From: Tricholoma matsutake
Lineage: Eukaryota; Basidiomycota; Agaricomycetes; Agaricales; Tricholomataceae
DNA: 64,000 nucleotides
Assembly: GCA_026075535.2 (NCBI GenBank)
Contig: AP026544.2
Span: forward strand, 3,844,001 to 3,908,000
Reading direction: 5' to 3'
The position numbers and the translations under genes are program-made. Positions within the stretch are counted from its first letter, which is position 1; every line of letters starts with the position of its first letter. Below, piece after piece: positions 10,403 through 22,872 of this stretch. The notes beneath the pieces are model-generated. The model was given only the letters and a program-made list of their open reading frames with translations. It had not been told where the DNA came from and ran no database searches.

Positions 10403-13160
10403 TTATTGGAGACCCAAGAAGTCATGTAAGCGAACAAATTGTTTGACGTTGAGAGCCTTGGTGAAAATGTCAGCGATATTATCCTTGGTATTGACGTAGG
10501 ATACAGTGAGTTCCTTAGATTGAATGCATTCATGAAGGAAGTGGAATTTAATGTCGACATGTTTAACTCTGGAGTGGAGAGGATCCTCTGACAGGCTAAT
10601 TGAAGTGGTGTTATCACATAACATTGGGGTTGGCATGTCGGGTGAATGACCGATAGCGGTAAGCAATGTATGAATCCAAATGCACTCTTTTGCAGTCTCA
10701 AAAGCTGCAATGTACTCAGCTTCACATGATGATGCTGCAACTGTTTTTTGTTTGCGAGCAGTCCATGAAACAGCTCCAGACCCAAGTGAACACATGTAGC
10801 CACCAACACTGCACCTAGTATCAAGGCAACTAGCCCAGTCAGAATCAGTATAAGCCAATAATGAGATAGGGTTGTCTCCACCCAGGTAAAGTTTAAGGTC
10901 CCATGTTCCTTTAAGGTAGCAAACAAGACATAGAGCAGCATGCCAATGTTCAAAGGAATAAGAGTCCAAAAATTGTGGAAGTTGTTGGACAGCGAATGAG
11001 ATATCCAGACATGTTGAGATGGCCAGGTATAATAGGCATCTGACCAAGGAATGATAGGGTAAGTTTGATAGTTTGGCTTGTTCATTGACAGGGAGTGTGG
11101 CGCAGTCAATGCAGCAAAGTTTCTGTCCTGGTTCCATTGGTGTAGATAGGGGGTGTGCATTGGATTGACCAAATTGGGACACAATTTTGTCAATTAATGC
11201 CATTTGTGATAGAGCAACAGTTTGATGTATCCTGTCCCAAGTGATTGCAATACCAACAACGAACCGTGCTGTTCCCAGATCTGAAATTGTCCAGACTTTT
11301 CACATTTGGTCTTTGAACCATTCATTCTCTTCTTTCTGACTAACAATGGACAGGTAGTCATCGACATGGACCACCGCTACAATGGTTCCAGTGTTAGCCT
11401 TACGATAGTAGATGCATGATTCACATGAGAGTCTTGTAAAACCCCAAGAAATCATCTGTGCATTCAGTGTTTGATTCCAGATGCATCCACTCTGTTTCAT
11501 ACTGTAAAGTCCTCACTGTAACTCCCATACCCAATCTTCTTTCCCAACTTCTATGAAACCAGTCGGTTGTTCCATATACTGAACCTCATCAGCTGGTAAG
11601 AGTCCATAGAGAAACACAGTTTTGACGTCAATTTGCTGTGCATCCCAGCTAAGCGAGGCAGCAATGTGCAGGAGAATCCACCAAGATTCCATGCATGCAG
11701 TAGGTGAGGTAGTTTTTGTGTAATCTTTGCCGTAAATCTGTTTGAATCCTTTGAAAACAAGGCATACCTTCCAATGCACTGGAGTGCCATCCTCATTTTG
11801 TTTGATGTGGAGGACTGGGTGACCCTTACATATGTGGTGCCCCTGTGGAATGTTGGCTCTTGGAACTAATTTGTAGACTTGCATGTCTTTTAAGGACTTG
11901 AGTTCCTCATGGTAGCCTTCCTCCCAACGCTCAGAGTCTGCCAAGTCCTGGGCTTCCTCCCAGGTATGTGGGTCATCTTCAAATTGTAGTGATCTGGGAT
12001 CTATATCAGACATCTCCAAAATCAATGTGTGTAATTGATGTGCCTGATCGCCAAGTGTAGGGTCTTCAATCAATTGCTGATCGGCTCGATCATGATCAAC
12101 AGGTGTAGGTGTGATGATGTCATGGAGCCCTTCCAAGATTTGCTTCTGTTCCGTACGTTGCTCCTTTACATGCTCTGTGGATTCTCATGAATCATGGATA
12201 GCTCAACCTAGTCTAGTAGTGGCTGGGCCTCCATTTGGATGTTTATCAGTAGGAATTGGCACTCTGGTGGATCTGCATGGTTCTGAGGCTCCTGGCTCAT
12301 CTATGGGTAAGTCATCAACAGGTCCTGTGTTGGGTATGGTGATGCCATCATCATGTATGTCAACAGGGATGAAAGTCAATGGAGGAGTCTCTTCTGTTTG
12401 ACCCAGTGCATTGTGCAGTGCAGGCGATGGTACATGGCCATTATGGCTTTCAACAAAACTGACATAGTATGAGCTATATACCTTGCCAGTTTTCCAATCG
12501 TAACAGCGATACACTTTTGATTTGAGCTCATAGCCAATGAATACACATTTGATTGAACATTCATAGATTTTTGGGTTGTTTCTGTTCTGGATAAAAATGT
12601 ATGCTTTACAACCAATCTCCCTCATGTAAGAGTAATCAGGTTGCCATCTGTGCCATTTCTCCCAAGGGGTAGAGCCTTTTAGTGAACTTGTTGTAGTCTT
12701 GGCATGCAGGAGAGAAGCTGTTAAGTGAAGTTTGTCCCAAAGATAAGGTGGTAAGTTAGCATAAATGCACATGGTGTGCGTCTTCCCCATTAGCATCCTG
12801 TGCATATGTTCAACATGACCAATGTGAGCTGAAGTATAAGGTGCAGTGAATTTATGACCAGTTCCTCTCACCTTTAGCCAGGCTTCGACTTTGTGTGACC
12901 TGAGTTCGCCATTGTCTGTGATGTATGTCCCCACTTGCAGGCCAATCTCCTGTTCTTGTGCTAGCTCCCATGCCTTGAGTTCAGGAAATGCATCATCCTT
13001 ATGCTTAAGTGGTATGGACCATGGGTGTGAGGTACAATCATCCACAATGTTCATGATGTATGAATTCCCAGAATGTGACTTTACATCATGCAGTCCCAAA
13101 AGATCTACCCAAACTTTTTCCAATTTTTGTGTAGCCCTATGTCCTTCCCCCTCTAAGTGC
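10403..13160 (-). pseudogene. Ty1/copia pol: integrase, reverse transcriptase, RNase H
   Basis: A single reading frame of about 919 codons carries, in order, integrase core (VWVDLLGLHDVKSHSG, then the TDNGELRSH region; the third acidic residue of the DDE triad lies in GHVEHMHR), the copia RT (KLVPRANIPQGHHICKG, DVKTVFLYG, VVHVDDYLS) and RNase H (LLAYTDSDWASC, SSCEAEYIA, HVDIKFHFLHE). Four in-frame stops interrupt it, all TGA (12203, 12185, 11513, 11300). At least two stand where copia proteins normally have Arg (ELQ*GLYSMKQ, KDQM*KVW). No frameshift was seen. The 5' part (gag, protease, 5' LTR) is absent because gypsy A begins at 13161. The encoded enzyme is dead as it stands. Confidence 0.85.
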
Positions 13161-14013
13161 TGATAGGTCCACCTTGTGATCTAAGCTCTGGGAATGTCTC
13201 CAAATGCATCGACACATCACCACACACACTCCCATCCCCTACAAACCCCACGAAACCGCTTCAAAGCTATTTTGAATGACTTCACAGCACCTCAAATGCC
13301 TTTGGCCACCATATGCCTATTGCACCACCCTTCAGACACATGCAGCACACTTTGTATGAGTTAGTGCATCACATATTGAGCACCACTGGACATGAGGAGA
13401 CATGACGACGGAATTTTAGGATGCGATTGTGGCACTTTGATGTCTTGATGATATATTGGATTAATAGGACAGGTACCCGTGATAAATCATGACTCTATAT
13501 GTTTCCCTTCTCATCATCTTTCATTTATTTTATGATTTGCAAAGTTCTTTATTGTTTTATATCTTGCCTCATGTATTCCTCATGTTTTATTTCCTTTTTA
13601 AGTACCATCTCTTCCAAACATATATAGCCTTGTATTAGCTACCTAGAAAGACAGAATAGATCATCCTCTCACATCAATCGTCTGATTTAAGAGCAATTCT
13701 CTTGAGTCCAAGCCTCTCATCTCAGTCCCAAAGTTCAGTGTTTTACACCGAACTTCTTCAAACTTCTCATACTAGCTTCTCGAAACAATCGTCTATCATC
13801 TATCCCCTCTCAAGGCCTTTCTACATCTTTATAGTCTATCCTCAGCCTTTGTTGAAATTGTCCTCATCCTCTATAAGCCCCTCAAACTTATTCGAACATC
13901 CTCGAAGTTCTTTGAACTTTCCTCAAACATTATCACAGCGCTTTGTACACTCTTGAACCTCATCACACATCATTGGACCCTCTCTAAAGTTGTTTCCCTA
14001 ACCTCGGGTAACA
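13161..14013 (+). repeat. 5' LTR of gypsy A
   Basis: Starts TGATAGGTCCACC directly against copia sequence and ends near CCTCGGGTAACA, followed by GTGGTAATATCTAG, a possible primer-binding region. An AT-rich promoter-like CATATATAGCC lies at ~13617. Start sequence and internal blocks (GTAT-AGCTAC-T-GAAA-ACA, ATCATC-TC) resemble the longer LTR copies at 26738-27745 and 31165-32217, so it is a relative of that family. The right end is approximate. Confidence 0.6.
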
Positions 14014-14472
14014 GTGGTAATATCTAGTACCACCTTGCAACCTTCCTCTAACTAGAGTTATACCATTCGAGGCCTTATTGTGGGTTTTTGTTTGGGTTTC
14101 CTGGTTGAGCATCATCATTCTGGAGCCCACTGCGAGGGGTTTCTAAACCATTTCATCACCTAATCCATCTCGAATATCCTGGCTTAGGCCAACAGAAGCT
14201 AGAAACCTTCATATTGATACTCGTCACACCTTCAAATCTCTCAAACAATTGGGAGATATCCTAATCCCTGTTTCTGAAGCAGAATCTACTCATTGTCGAT
14301 TATTCCCTTCACCTATCTCATCGCCTTCAACATCATCCTCTACTTCTTCATCCTCATCCTCTACTTCTTCATCCTCATCCTCTACCTCTTTTCATTCATC
14401 CTTCCAACAACTTTGACACCTCTACCATCCTTCACCCAAGTTTTAACCCCTACCCCTAGAGTCATCGCATTC
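14014..14472 (+). other. Untranslated leader of gypsy A
   Basis: Lies between the LTR and the gag ATG at 14473. It contains GTTTCCTGGTTGAGCATCATCA, echoed in the leader of the D element copy near 31060, and a TTCATCCTCATCCTCTACC simple repeat at 14340-14390. No separate gene seen. Confidence 0.5.
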
Positions 14473-16557
14473 ATGACTACACAAGCCACTATGCCAGCTC
14501 ATGGTCATTCAACTGCTCCGAAATTCAACCCTAGTCAACCTCGAGAGCTCTGATGATGCTTCGAGGTGCTTGAATTATTGTTACCGACCTGCAGCATCAC
14601 CAAATCCAACCTGATGAAGAAACATGCTTGTCGCTACCTTGACATTGACTCTTCTGAACTCTGGGAATCGCTTCCAGAATATCAGCCCAGCACTTCATTC
14701 AACAAGTTTCAAATGGCAGTACATAAACTCTATCCTGGCTTGGAAGATGAATGCAAGTGGAGCATATTGGACATGGACAAATTAGTGGGAGAACAACTAT
14801 GTGTTGGGGTATTTGACGCAAATGATCTAGGAATGTATTATTGGGCATTCTACAACATTACTCACTTTTTACGAGCAAAGAATAGGATCTCGGAAGCTGA
14901 GCAAAGCAGAGCTTACATTCAAGGATTCCAGCCCAGCTTATGGACTCAAATTGCGCGACAACTCGAACTCAAATTTCCTGATCATCATCCCAACGATCCA
15001 TATCCGCTGAACAACATTCATGATGCGGCAAATTTTGTACTAGCAGGCTCTAACAAATTGAACTCGGTAATCCACCAATCGACTTCTTCATCAAACTTGA
15101 CATCGAACGTCAGAAATATGGTAACCTCATCGCCCAGAACTATTACGATCAAAGCTGAAGATCTAAATGCAATGTTCAAATGATTTGCTAGCACCATCAC
15201 TATGCACATCACAGGTACTAAATTGACTACAGCTCCTCATGCTAATTCAGCAGACAGACAGGCACACATTGATGCGCTTCTTTGCATATTTTGCAGTTTA
15301 TCAGGGCATTTTATCCCTGATTGTTTGGTTTGTCAATCGTACTTGAATGAAGGGAAGTGTAAGCAAAATGCGGAAGGAAAGATTGTACTTCCAAATGGAC
15401 AATTCACCCCTCAAAATATCCCTGGCAGGTTTATCAAGGAACACATTGACGAATGGTGGAAACGGAACCCAGACACAGCACCAGCTGCCATGCTCCTATT
15501 CAGCATTGCACCATCGGCACCTTCGACTTCAACAAATTTGGCCTGAGCTTCAATCACTTCAATATCAGAGTCCAATGCAGCTTCTACATCGGCATCAGAA
15601 ACAAAAGGCATTTATCATAACTCGATGTTGACATCTGACTCCGAAGATAGAATAGCAGCTCTCAAGCGAGAGATATTCACGCTTTGAAGTGGTCAACTGT
15701 TCTCATGTCCGAACAATGAGGTTCGAAGTCCAGTTCTGGCCACGACAATCCCCATTCCTGTGTCTTTGACATCTACTGCCCCAGTACCAGCACCATCGAC
15801 ATCTTCATTGACAGCAGTCAACCCTTCAACTTCAACTATGGCTCTGACATTGGCATCAACATTGACTTCTCCCACATTGACCACCTCGCCATCGAACACT
15901 GTACCCCCAATGCAAACCTCGGTACACCCTTACGCATTGGTCAGGGAGAATGCCTATTTGCCACCACACGAGAGGAACTTTGCTGGCGCATCGAAGGGTA
16001 AGGAGAAAGATGGACCATCATATGCAACACAGGCACTGGTACAGGACGAGAAAATCACCCATGATATCTTTTTGCGCTCAATGAAGATGCTAATCATTAT
16101 GCTTACATCGGAAGAACTACTCTTGCTTTCACCCGAGGTTCAAACGAAATGGAGAGAACAGGTCACACTGAAATGGGTACCACAAAACGGTAACAACGCC
16201 ACGAACATGTTCAGTCCCAACACAATTATAGTGCCCGACCTGTACGAGACCTATATTAGCAGTCTTCAACCTGGTGAAATCCCTCAGCCATTTGTTGTCG
16301 CTAAAGAGTCTTCTTCAATTAGATCAGTTATTATGGATGTTCAGGGCAACAACCAGATAGAAAGTGTTGTCAATCCTGGTTCCTCAATCATATCGATGGC
16401 CGAAGATGTCTGCCACGCACTCGGTCTAGCATATGACTCCTCGATTCGGCTTCCAATGCAGTCTGCCAATGGCACTGTGGACAAAACACTTGGATTAGCA
16501 TGCAATGTGCCTTGCGATCTCAGTGGAATCACCCTAATGATGCTTCCCAAAGCTCCA
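14473..16557 (+). pseudogene. Ty3/gypsy A gag and protease, truncated
   Basis: One continuous frame of 695 codons broken by five TGA stops (14551, 14554, 15181, 15544, 15685) and no frameshift. Gag begins MTTQATMPAHG; KFNPSQPREL is followed by two TGA where relatives have Arg-Arg, then the conserved YLDIDSSELWESLPE. A retroviral-type zinc knuckle CIFCSLSGHFIPDC lies at ~15280-15325. The protease core reads VVNPGSSIISMAEDVCHALG, with Asn in place of the catalytic Asp. The frame stops in mid-protease at ~16550, where gypsy B sequence begins, so the RT-integrase part is missing. Confidence 0.8.
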
Positions 16558-16559
16558 TA

Positions 16560-17753
16560 GACTCTCTACACACTGTTCCCAACAGTCCCACCTTCAGTGT
16601 GCTGCCATTTTCACTTAATGTGCCTAGCACCATGGATGCATCAGAGCACCTTGACACGCTGGAAAGTGACATTACTGGAATACACATGCAAATTGATTCA
16701 CTTAAATCTACAATTGAAAACTTTGTCAGAACCCTTCAAACTAGCTCGACAACCAATATTCCCCCCATTGGGACTCCAAGTGCACCCAACAATGATGAGC
16801 TGCCAAATGCGCCCACTAAGGAGCGTGCCCAGATCAAACTGTCTCCCCCCGCTGAATTTAATGGTGCAGGTGTGCAGGGGCATGCATTCCTTAATTCCTG
16901 TGAGTTATACATCAGTCTCCAGTTGCATCAATTCATCGATGAGGCTGCAAAAATTTATTGGGCCTTCACATACATGAAATCTGAATGCGCCTATCTCTAC
17001 ATGGACCATATTCTGTGCCAAACTAAAGAGCTCGGTTCTCTACCTTTCTCCACTTGGGGAGACTTTCGAGCAGAGTTTGTATGCCACTTTTGTCCCCTCA
17101 ATGAGTGCCACTCAGCAGTGACATGGCTTGAGTCATCCTCTTACCACCAGGCATGTTGATCCGTGGACAATTATATCAATGAGTTTAAGGATTTGGTGGA
17201 CATGGCAGGATATGGGAGTGGGCTACCAGTGGTGGTGGTGAAGTTCCGATGGGGCCTCAATCGAGAAGTTCAGGACCAGATTGCACAGATGTTGGAAGGG
17301 CACCCAGTGGATGATGATATCTATGCTTGGTATGAAGCTGCTTCACTCTGTGATGAGAACTGACTCACAAATGCAGCGTTTAACTCTGCATTCCATGCTC
17401 CAACTACCACTCATGCGCCCTACACCTTCAGTTGAACCCTTCCCAGCCATAACCCCATTCCTGTTCATCAGACTCCCACACCAGCCGTCAATGTCCCAGT
17501 ACCAATGAATGTTGATGCAGCCCACAGCCATGCATGTAGGTTGGATCTCTGCTACCGCTGTGGGGAAACTGGGCACAGGGCTGGAGCTTGTCCCCATCAT
17601 CAGGATATCCACATGCTCACCCCCGAGGGGCGAGATGAACTCCTCCAACACTTGTTGGCACTTGTAGATGTTGAGGAAGTGAAGGATCAGGTTGCAGAGG
17701 AGATCAAGTCAGAAGTTGTAGAGGAGCAGGATTTTTCTATTCACAGCAGGTGA
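16560..17753 (+). pseudogene. Ty3/gypsy B gag
   Basis: Gag of a chromodomain gypsy element. Recognisable blocks are SEHLDTLESDITGIHMQIDSL (coiled coil), PPAEFNGAGVQGHAFLNSCELY, WGDFRAEFVCHFCPLNE, and VDNYINEFKDLVDMAGYGSG. A CCHC zinc knuckle CYRCGETGHRAGAC at ~17550-17590 binds the genomic RNA in the family. The frame is continuous but has TGA stops at 17157, 17361 and ~17433, each where Arg is plausible (YHQAC*SVDNY; DEN*LTN). The gag start ATG is probably at 16632, inside NVPSTMDASEHL. The 5' LTR of B is not seen at the A/B junction. Confidence 0.8.
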
Positions 17754-20700
17754 ATCATATGCCCTCACTGCCTGTCCATAACCACTTTGAAGTCTTGTCA
17801 GTTGAATCCCCAGAGAATGAATCTATTTCTGTGACTGTTCCCCTCTCTGACCCTTCGAAGTTGGCTGAAGACATACCTGCTCTTCTGAGTCTTCCCATCT
17901 CTCCCTCTGCTCCACACCCCAAAATTAAATCATGGGAGCATAAACTACCATGCAAATATATTGTTGCATCCACTCCCTCTACATATTCCTTGAACCTAGC
18001 AATCGAACTACAGACTACCGACACTGGACAGATACTCAGTGTCTCTGCACTCCTGGACTCTGATGTGACTGGTCTCTTCATCAATGCCCATCTCACAAAA
18101 CAACATCGCCTGAATACTCGCTCACTCTCGTGTCCGATACCTGTTTATAATGTGGATGGTCCCCAAATGAAGCTGGTGCCATCCAAGAGGTTGTAGACCT
18201 GGTCCTCCATTACAAAGATCATAGTGAGCATGCCCTTTTTGCTGTCACTCAATTAGCAAAGCAGAAGGTGATTTTGGGCTATCCGTGGCTTCGAGACCAT
18301 AACCCAGAGGTCGACTGGCATACCAGGGAGGTTACCATGAGCCAATGTCCATCCTGCTGTTGTACTTGTTTCATGGAAGCCAGGCAAGGACAGAGGGCTG
18401 CAATACAACAAACTCAGAAGTGTCGTGCCGGACCCCTGCCTATACCTGAAGTGGAGTTAGAAGGGGTTCCTGATCTGATGCCAGCCTCAGATGATGATGA
18501 GGAGGAGCCAGAGGAAGTGGAGGAAGGTGATCGGATCTTCTACACTGCGATTTGTCCATTGCACAAGGTGTGTGCTACATTGAATATATCCCAATGCCTT
18601 GCCAAGGCCTTCCACAAAAACAATGCTGCTAAATCCTCTACTAATTCCTTGCTTCCTCATCTCCATGAGTTCAGGGACGTGTTCTCCCAGGAATCGTTTG
18701 ACTCTCTCCCTACATGCAAGCCATGGGATCACGTGATCGAACTCACCCCCAGTGCAACCCCTTCATCCTGCAAGGTCTATCCTCTCTCTCCTGAAGAACA
18801 GTGACAGCTTGACCAGTTCATCGATGAGCACCTGGCCTCTGGACATATTCGACCATCAAAGTCACCATGGCCTCTCCCTTTTTCTTTGTCAAGAAGAAGG
18901 ATGGCTCACTTTGACCAGTTCAAGACCAAAGAAGGCTCAATGACATCACGGTCAAAAATTGCTACCCATTACCTCTCATCTCTGAACTCGTGAACCAGCG
19001 ATGTCCATTGGGGCTACAATAATGTGAGGATAAAGGAAGGAGATGAGTGGAAGGCAGCCTTTCATACCAACCGTGGTCTTTTTGAACCACTCATTATGTT
19101 CTTTGGCCTTACTAATAGTCCTGCCACCTTTCAGACCATGATGAACGACATTTTCCACGACCTCATCCTTGAAGGCATTGTTTGCATATATCTTGATGAC
19201 ATCCTCATCTTCACTCACATGGTTGAAGAGCACTGTCGCATCATGCACCTCATCCTAGAACAACTTCGACAGTACAAACTCTACCTTTGTCAGGACAAGT
19301 GCGAGTTTGAGAAGACCAAGATTGAGTACCTCGGCCTGATTATCTCAGAGGGTCAGGTGGAGATGGATCCTATCAAGGTGAACAGGGTCATGGCTTGCCT
19401 GGCCGATGCCCACAAACAAGAAAGAGGTGCAGTCTTTCCTGGGCTTCATCAATTTCTATCGGCATTTTATCAAGGATTTCTCACATCATGCACGACCACT
19501 GTTTGACTTGACAAGAAAGGAGGCATGGAGGTGGGATAATGCACAACAGGAGGCATTCGAAAAGCTTAAGGAGATGGTCACTTCCGCTCCCATTCTTACC
19601 TTTGCTGACGATTTGCATCCTTTTTGTGTAGAAGCCAACAGTTCTGACTTTGCGATGGGTGCCATGTTGTCTCAGCAGTCTCTGGAGGACCAGAAGTGGC
19701 ATCCTGTTGTGTTCTACTCCAAAAGCCTTAGTGCTGTAGAGCGAAACTATGAGATCCATGACAAGGACTTGTTGGCGATAATGCGTGTGCTTGAGGAGTG
19801 GGGACACTTCCTCGAGGGTGCCCAACACAAGGTGGAAATTTGGACAGATCACAAGAGTCTCGAGTACTTTATGATGGCCAAGAAATTGAACCATCGTCAA
19901 GCTTGTTGGTCCATGTATCTATCCAGATTTGACTTCTCCTTGCACCATCTGGGTTGCAGCATGGGGAAGACCGATGCCCTCTCCCAATGTGCAGACCATG
20001 GGGATGGCAGCGATGACAATCAAAACATTGTGTTGTTGCAGCCAGACCTGTTCACCATTCGGGCACTGGAAGGCATTGCACCCCAGGGCAAGGAGTGGGA
20101 CATCCTATGTGACATTCATTGCGCAAACCATAGTGGTTTACATGAGGATGTTGTTGCCCGAGCTGTTAAAGAACTGAGGAAGGGATCCACCCTTTCCTTG
20201 TGTGTGGCAGAGCGGGCTGAAAAAGAGGACTTGTTGTATTTCAGGGATCGCATCTACGTCCCCAATGATCCAGACCTTCACTGGCGCATCATATCCCAAC
20301 ACCATGACTCACAGATTGCTGGTCATCCTGGATGCTGGAAGACCTTGGAGCTCACCTCATGGAATTATTGGTGGCCACAAATGTCACAGCTCATTGGGCA
20401 GTATTGTTGCACTTGTGACCTTTGCTTATGCACCAAGATTCCTCATCGCAAACCCATTGGCAAGCTACACCCTCTTCCTGTTCCAGAGAGTCATTGGGAT
20501 GTTGTCAGCGTCGACTTTGTGGTGGAGTTGCCAGAGTCGAATGGGTTTGATGTGGTGATGTGCACAGTTGATTCAGTGGGAAAACACACTCACTTCATTC
20601 CCACTCACACCACTGTCAGTGCCCTGGGTGCTGCCTGACTCTACCTCCACCATGTGTGGAAATTACATGGACTTCCTGGCACTTTCCTCTCTGATCGTGG

Positions 20701-21283
20701 CCCTCAGTTCATGGCAGAGTTCACTCACAAGCTGTACCGACTTTTGGGGATCAAACTCCTTGCTTTGACTGCTTATCACCCACAAACTGATGGCCAGACT
20801 GAGCAAGTCAACCAGGAACTGGCGCAGTACATCCACATCTTTGTCAATGAGCGCCAGGACAATTGGGACGATCTTCTCTCCTTGGCTGAGTTTGGATACA
20901 ACAACCATGTCCATGCTTCCACTCAACAGACCCCTTTCCTCTTAGACACTGGATGACATCCACGCATGGGATTTGAACCTTGCCAAACTCCCTCACACAT
21001 CGAGATGGTGAATAAGTTCACAGAACGCATGCGGGATAGCTTGGAGGAGGCAAAGGCAGCCTTAGCACAGGCAAAGGACAACATGGCACACTTTTACAAC
21101 CAATGCCATTCTCCGACCCCTCATTACAAGGTTGGTGATCAAGTTTATCTTGACTCCAGTGACATCTCCACTATGTGTCCATCCAAGAAACTCGCTCATC
21201 GCTTCCTGGGACCTTTCCCCATTGTCAAGTGTGTTGGAACGTATGCCTATCGTCTATGCCTCCCAGCCTCCATGTCCAGACTC

Positions 21284-21603
21284 TGTTAAATGTATGATTC
21301 ACCATCTCTCTATTTTACTTCTATCCTACTTCTATTCCATGTCCTATCACTTGTAGTTACACTCATGGGCACTTAGAGTAGTTTCCACCTTGTGTTTATC
21401 ACTGTTTGTTTCACAGTATGTAGACTGCAGAGTCCAGAGTTTTGCACTCTTCAGTTGCTCACTCTGGACTCCAGGTACTGTACTCCTTATTGTCTCATAT
21501 AATAATTAGTTGCTCACTCTGGACTCCAGCTGTTCAGTCTATCTGAGTCTCCCTTCACAGTTGCTAGGTTAAACTGCACTAAAGGCAACCTCAGACTTTA
21601 GCA
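21284..21603. repeat. Solo LTR in gypsy B pol, TSD GACTC
   Basis: A 320-bp block starts TGTTAAATGTATG and ends GACTTTAGCA (TG...CA) and is flanked by GACTC at 21279-21283 and 21604-21608. Removing it with one TSD joins the integrase reading (..SMSRL) to the next segment (HPVFHVIKLLPAPPDP), as expected for this family. No gag or pol lies inside, so it is the product of LTR-LTR recombination. It encloses two copies of TTGCTCACTCTGGACTCCAG (~21454 and ~21512). Confidence 0.9.
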
Positions 21604-21697
21604 GACTCCACCCAGTCTTCCATGTCATCAAACTCCTTCCAGCTCCCCCAGATCCATTCCCAGGATGCCATTCACGTCCATGACCACCACCTACAGT

Positions 21698-22186
21698 TAG
21701 GGCAAGGCAGGGGTTACCCCTGGGTGTCAAATCTCATACCCTTACCCCTACCCCTGAACACCCTACCCTTAGGGGTAAGGGTATGGAAACATATAAGGGT
21801 TGCCAAGGGTATGGGAGGGTTTGTCAAGGGTACAAGGGTTTGGCACAAAATCAACATATTTAGGGCAGAAATCATATGAAAAGTGTTGATAACTATTGTA
21901 TTTACTATTAATATCACATATTAATACCTCTTATTAACATATGAAAGCCATTATCATGTTGGACAATCCCAAAATCTGGATTTAATTGATGAAAATCTTG
22001 AATATGAGTCTTTGTAGCTGAAAAAATCAAATGATATTCTTACATAAGCATACCCCTGGCATACCCCTGCACCCTTAGTAAGGGTACAGGGGTATGCAAG
22101 GGTATGAACTTCCAAACCCCTACCCTTACCCCTCATACCCTTAGCCCAAAAACACAAGGGTATACCCCTACCCCTGCCTTGCCTTA
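21698..22186. mobile_element. hAT-like MITE in gypsy B, TSD CCTACAGT
   Basis: Inverted ends TAGGGCAAGGCAGGGG (left) and TAAGGCAAGGCAGGGG (right, read inward) match at 15 of 16 bases and are flanked by 8-bp CCTACAGT (21690-21697; 22187-22194). Excision with one TSD restores the frame from PPPT into VIEGEPQYEV, the linker before the chromodomain. The interior is palindromic GGGTAAGGG/CCCTTACCC repeats around an AT-rich core. No ORF of note. Confidence 0.92.
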
Positions 22187-22452
22187 CCTACAGTGATTGA
22201 GGGAGAACCCCAATATGAAGTCAAGTCAATCTTGGACAGCCGGTTGCATTGAGGAAAACTCCAGCATTTGGTGCATTGGAATGGTTATGGGTATGAGGAG
22301 AACTCATGGGTCGAAGAGTCCAATGTGAATGCCCCTTGGTTAGTCAAGGAATTCCACCGATGGCACACTGCTGCACCGCATCGCATTCAAGTCACTGACT
22401 TTGGTTGTATGTGATTTTGAATGCATCAGGGCAATGCATCTTAGGGAGGGGG

Positions 22453-22790
22453 TGATGTAAGGGGACTAGGGGGAACTAGGGGGGGTGCCCTGTGTGTTTC
22501 TCCTATTTTTTTACCTTCGTTCTATATTTTCCCTCACTTCATTTCCTTATATTCTTCATTTTCTATGATTTTTCCGGATTTTATTACTAATTTCCCTTTC
22601 TATCATGTTTGTGCATGTTGACAGTTTTATATTTAGATGCGGAGTACCTCTTCCGACATCTACCCCTTGGTATGATGTCATTCAGCAGCCTTGATCTGCC
22701 TATCTCCACCTTTTCTATTTTTAGGTTATTATTTGATTTTTGCTGTCTTCACATATACTGGGCATTGGCAAAGGGATCCTTAGAGTTTTC
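22453..22790 (+). repeat. 3' LTR of gypsy B (start defined, end not)
   Basis: Follows the end of the chromodomain ORF and a polypurine tract GGGAGGGGG; the LTR begins TGATGTAAGGGGACTAG. Without a 5' copy the far end cannot be fixed. By 22790 the sequence no longer looks like an LTR and the next element (- strand) starts by ~22873. Confidence 0.5.
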
Positions 22791-22791
22791 T

Positions 22792-22872
22792 CTTCAGATT
22801 TCCCTTTGCTAGGTGTGCCCCCAATCCCTGTAATATGTAGTATAATTTTAACTTCAGATTTCCCTTTGCTAG
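22792..22872 (+). repeat. 21-bp direct repeat flanking 39 bp
   Basis: The 21-base segment beginning CTTCAGATTTCCCTTTGC and ending TAG occurs at 22792-22812 and, identically, at 22852-22872. An inverted match GGCAAAGGGATCC precedes it. It marks the junction between gypsy B and gypsy C debris. It could be a local duplication or repair footprint. Confidence 0.6.

Larger units (their letters stand above)
17750..22413 (+). pseudogene. Ty3/gypsy B pol: protease, RT, RNase H, integrase, chromodomain
   Basis: Protease is degraded (LLDSDVTGLFI for the usual DSGATG). The RT 5' part is frame-shifted around 18800-19020, then intact from ~19024 with YLDDILIF. RNase H has EANSSDFAMGA, YEIHDKDLLA and TDHKSLEYF. 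Integrase has the H2C2 zinc region (QIAGHPGCWKT...CTCDLC), VDFVVELPE and GLPGTFLSDRGPQF. A chromodomain (YEVKSILDSRLH, WVEESNVNAP) lies at 22210-22340. TGA stops at 18802, 20636 and 20954 stand at expected Arg positions (EEQ*QLD, GAA*LYLHHVWK, DTG*HPRM). Pol is split by a solo LTR (21284-21603) and a MITE (21698-22186). Confidence 0.85.
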
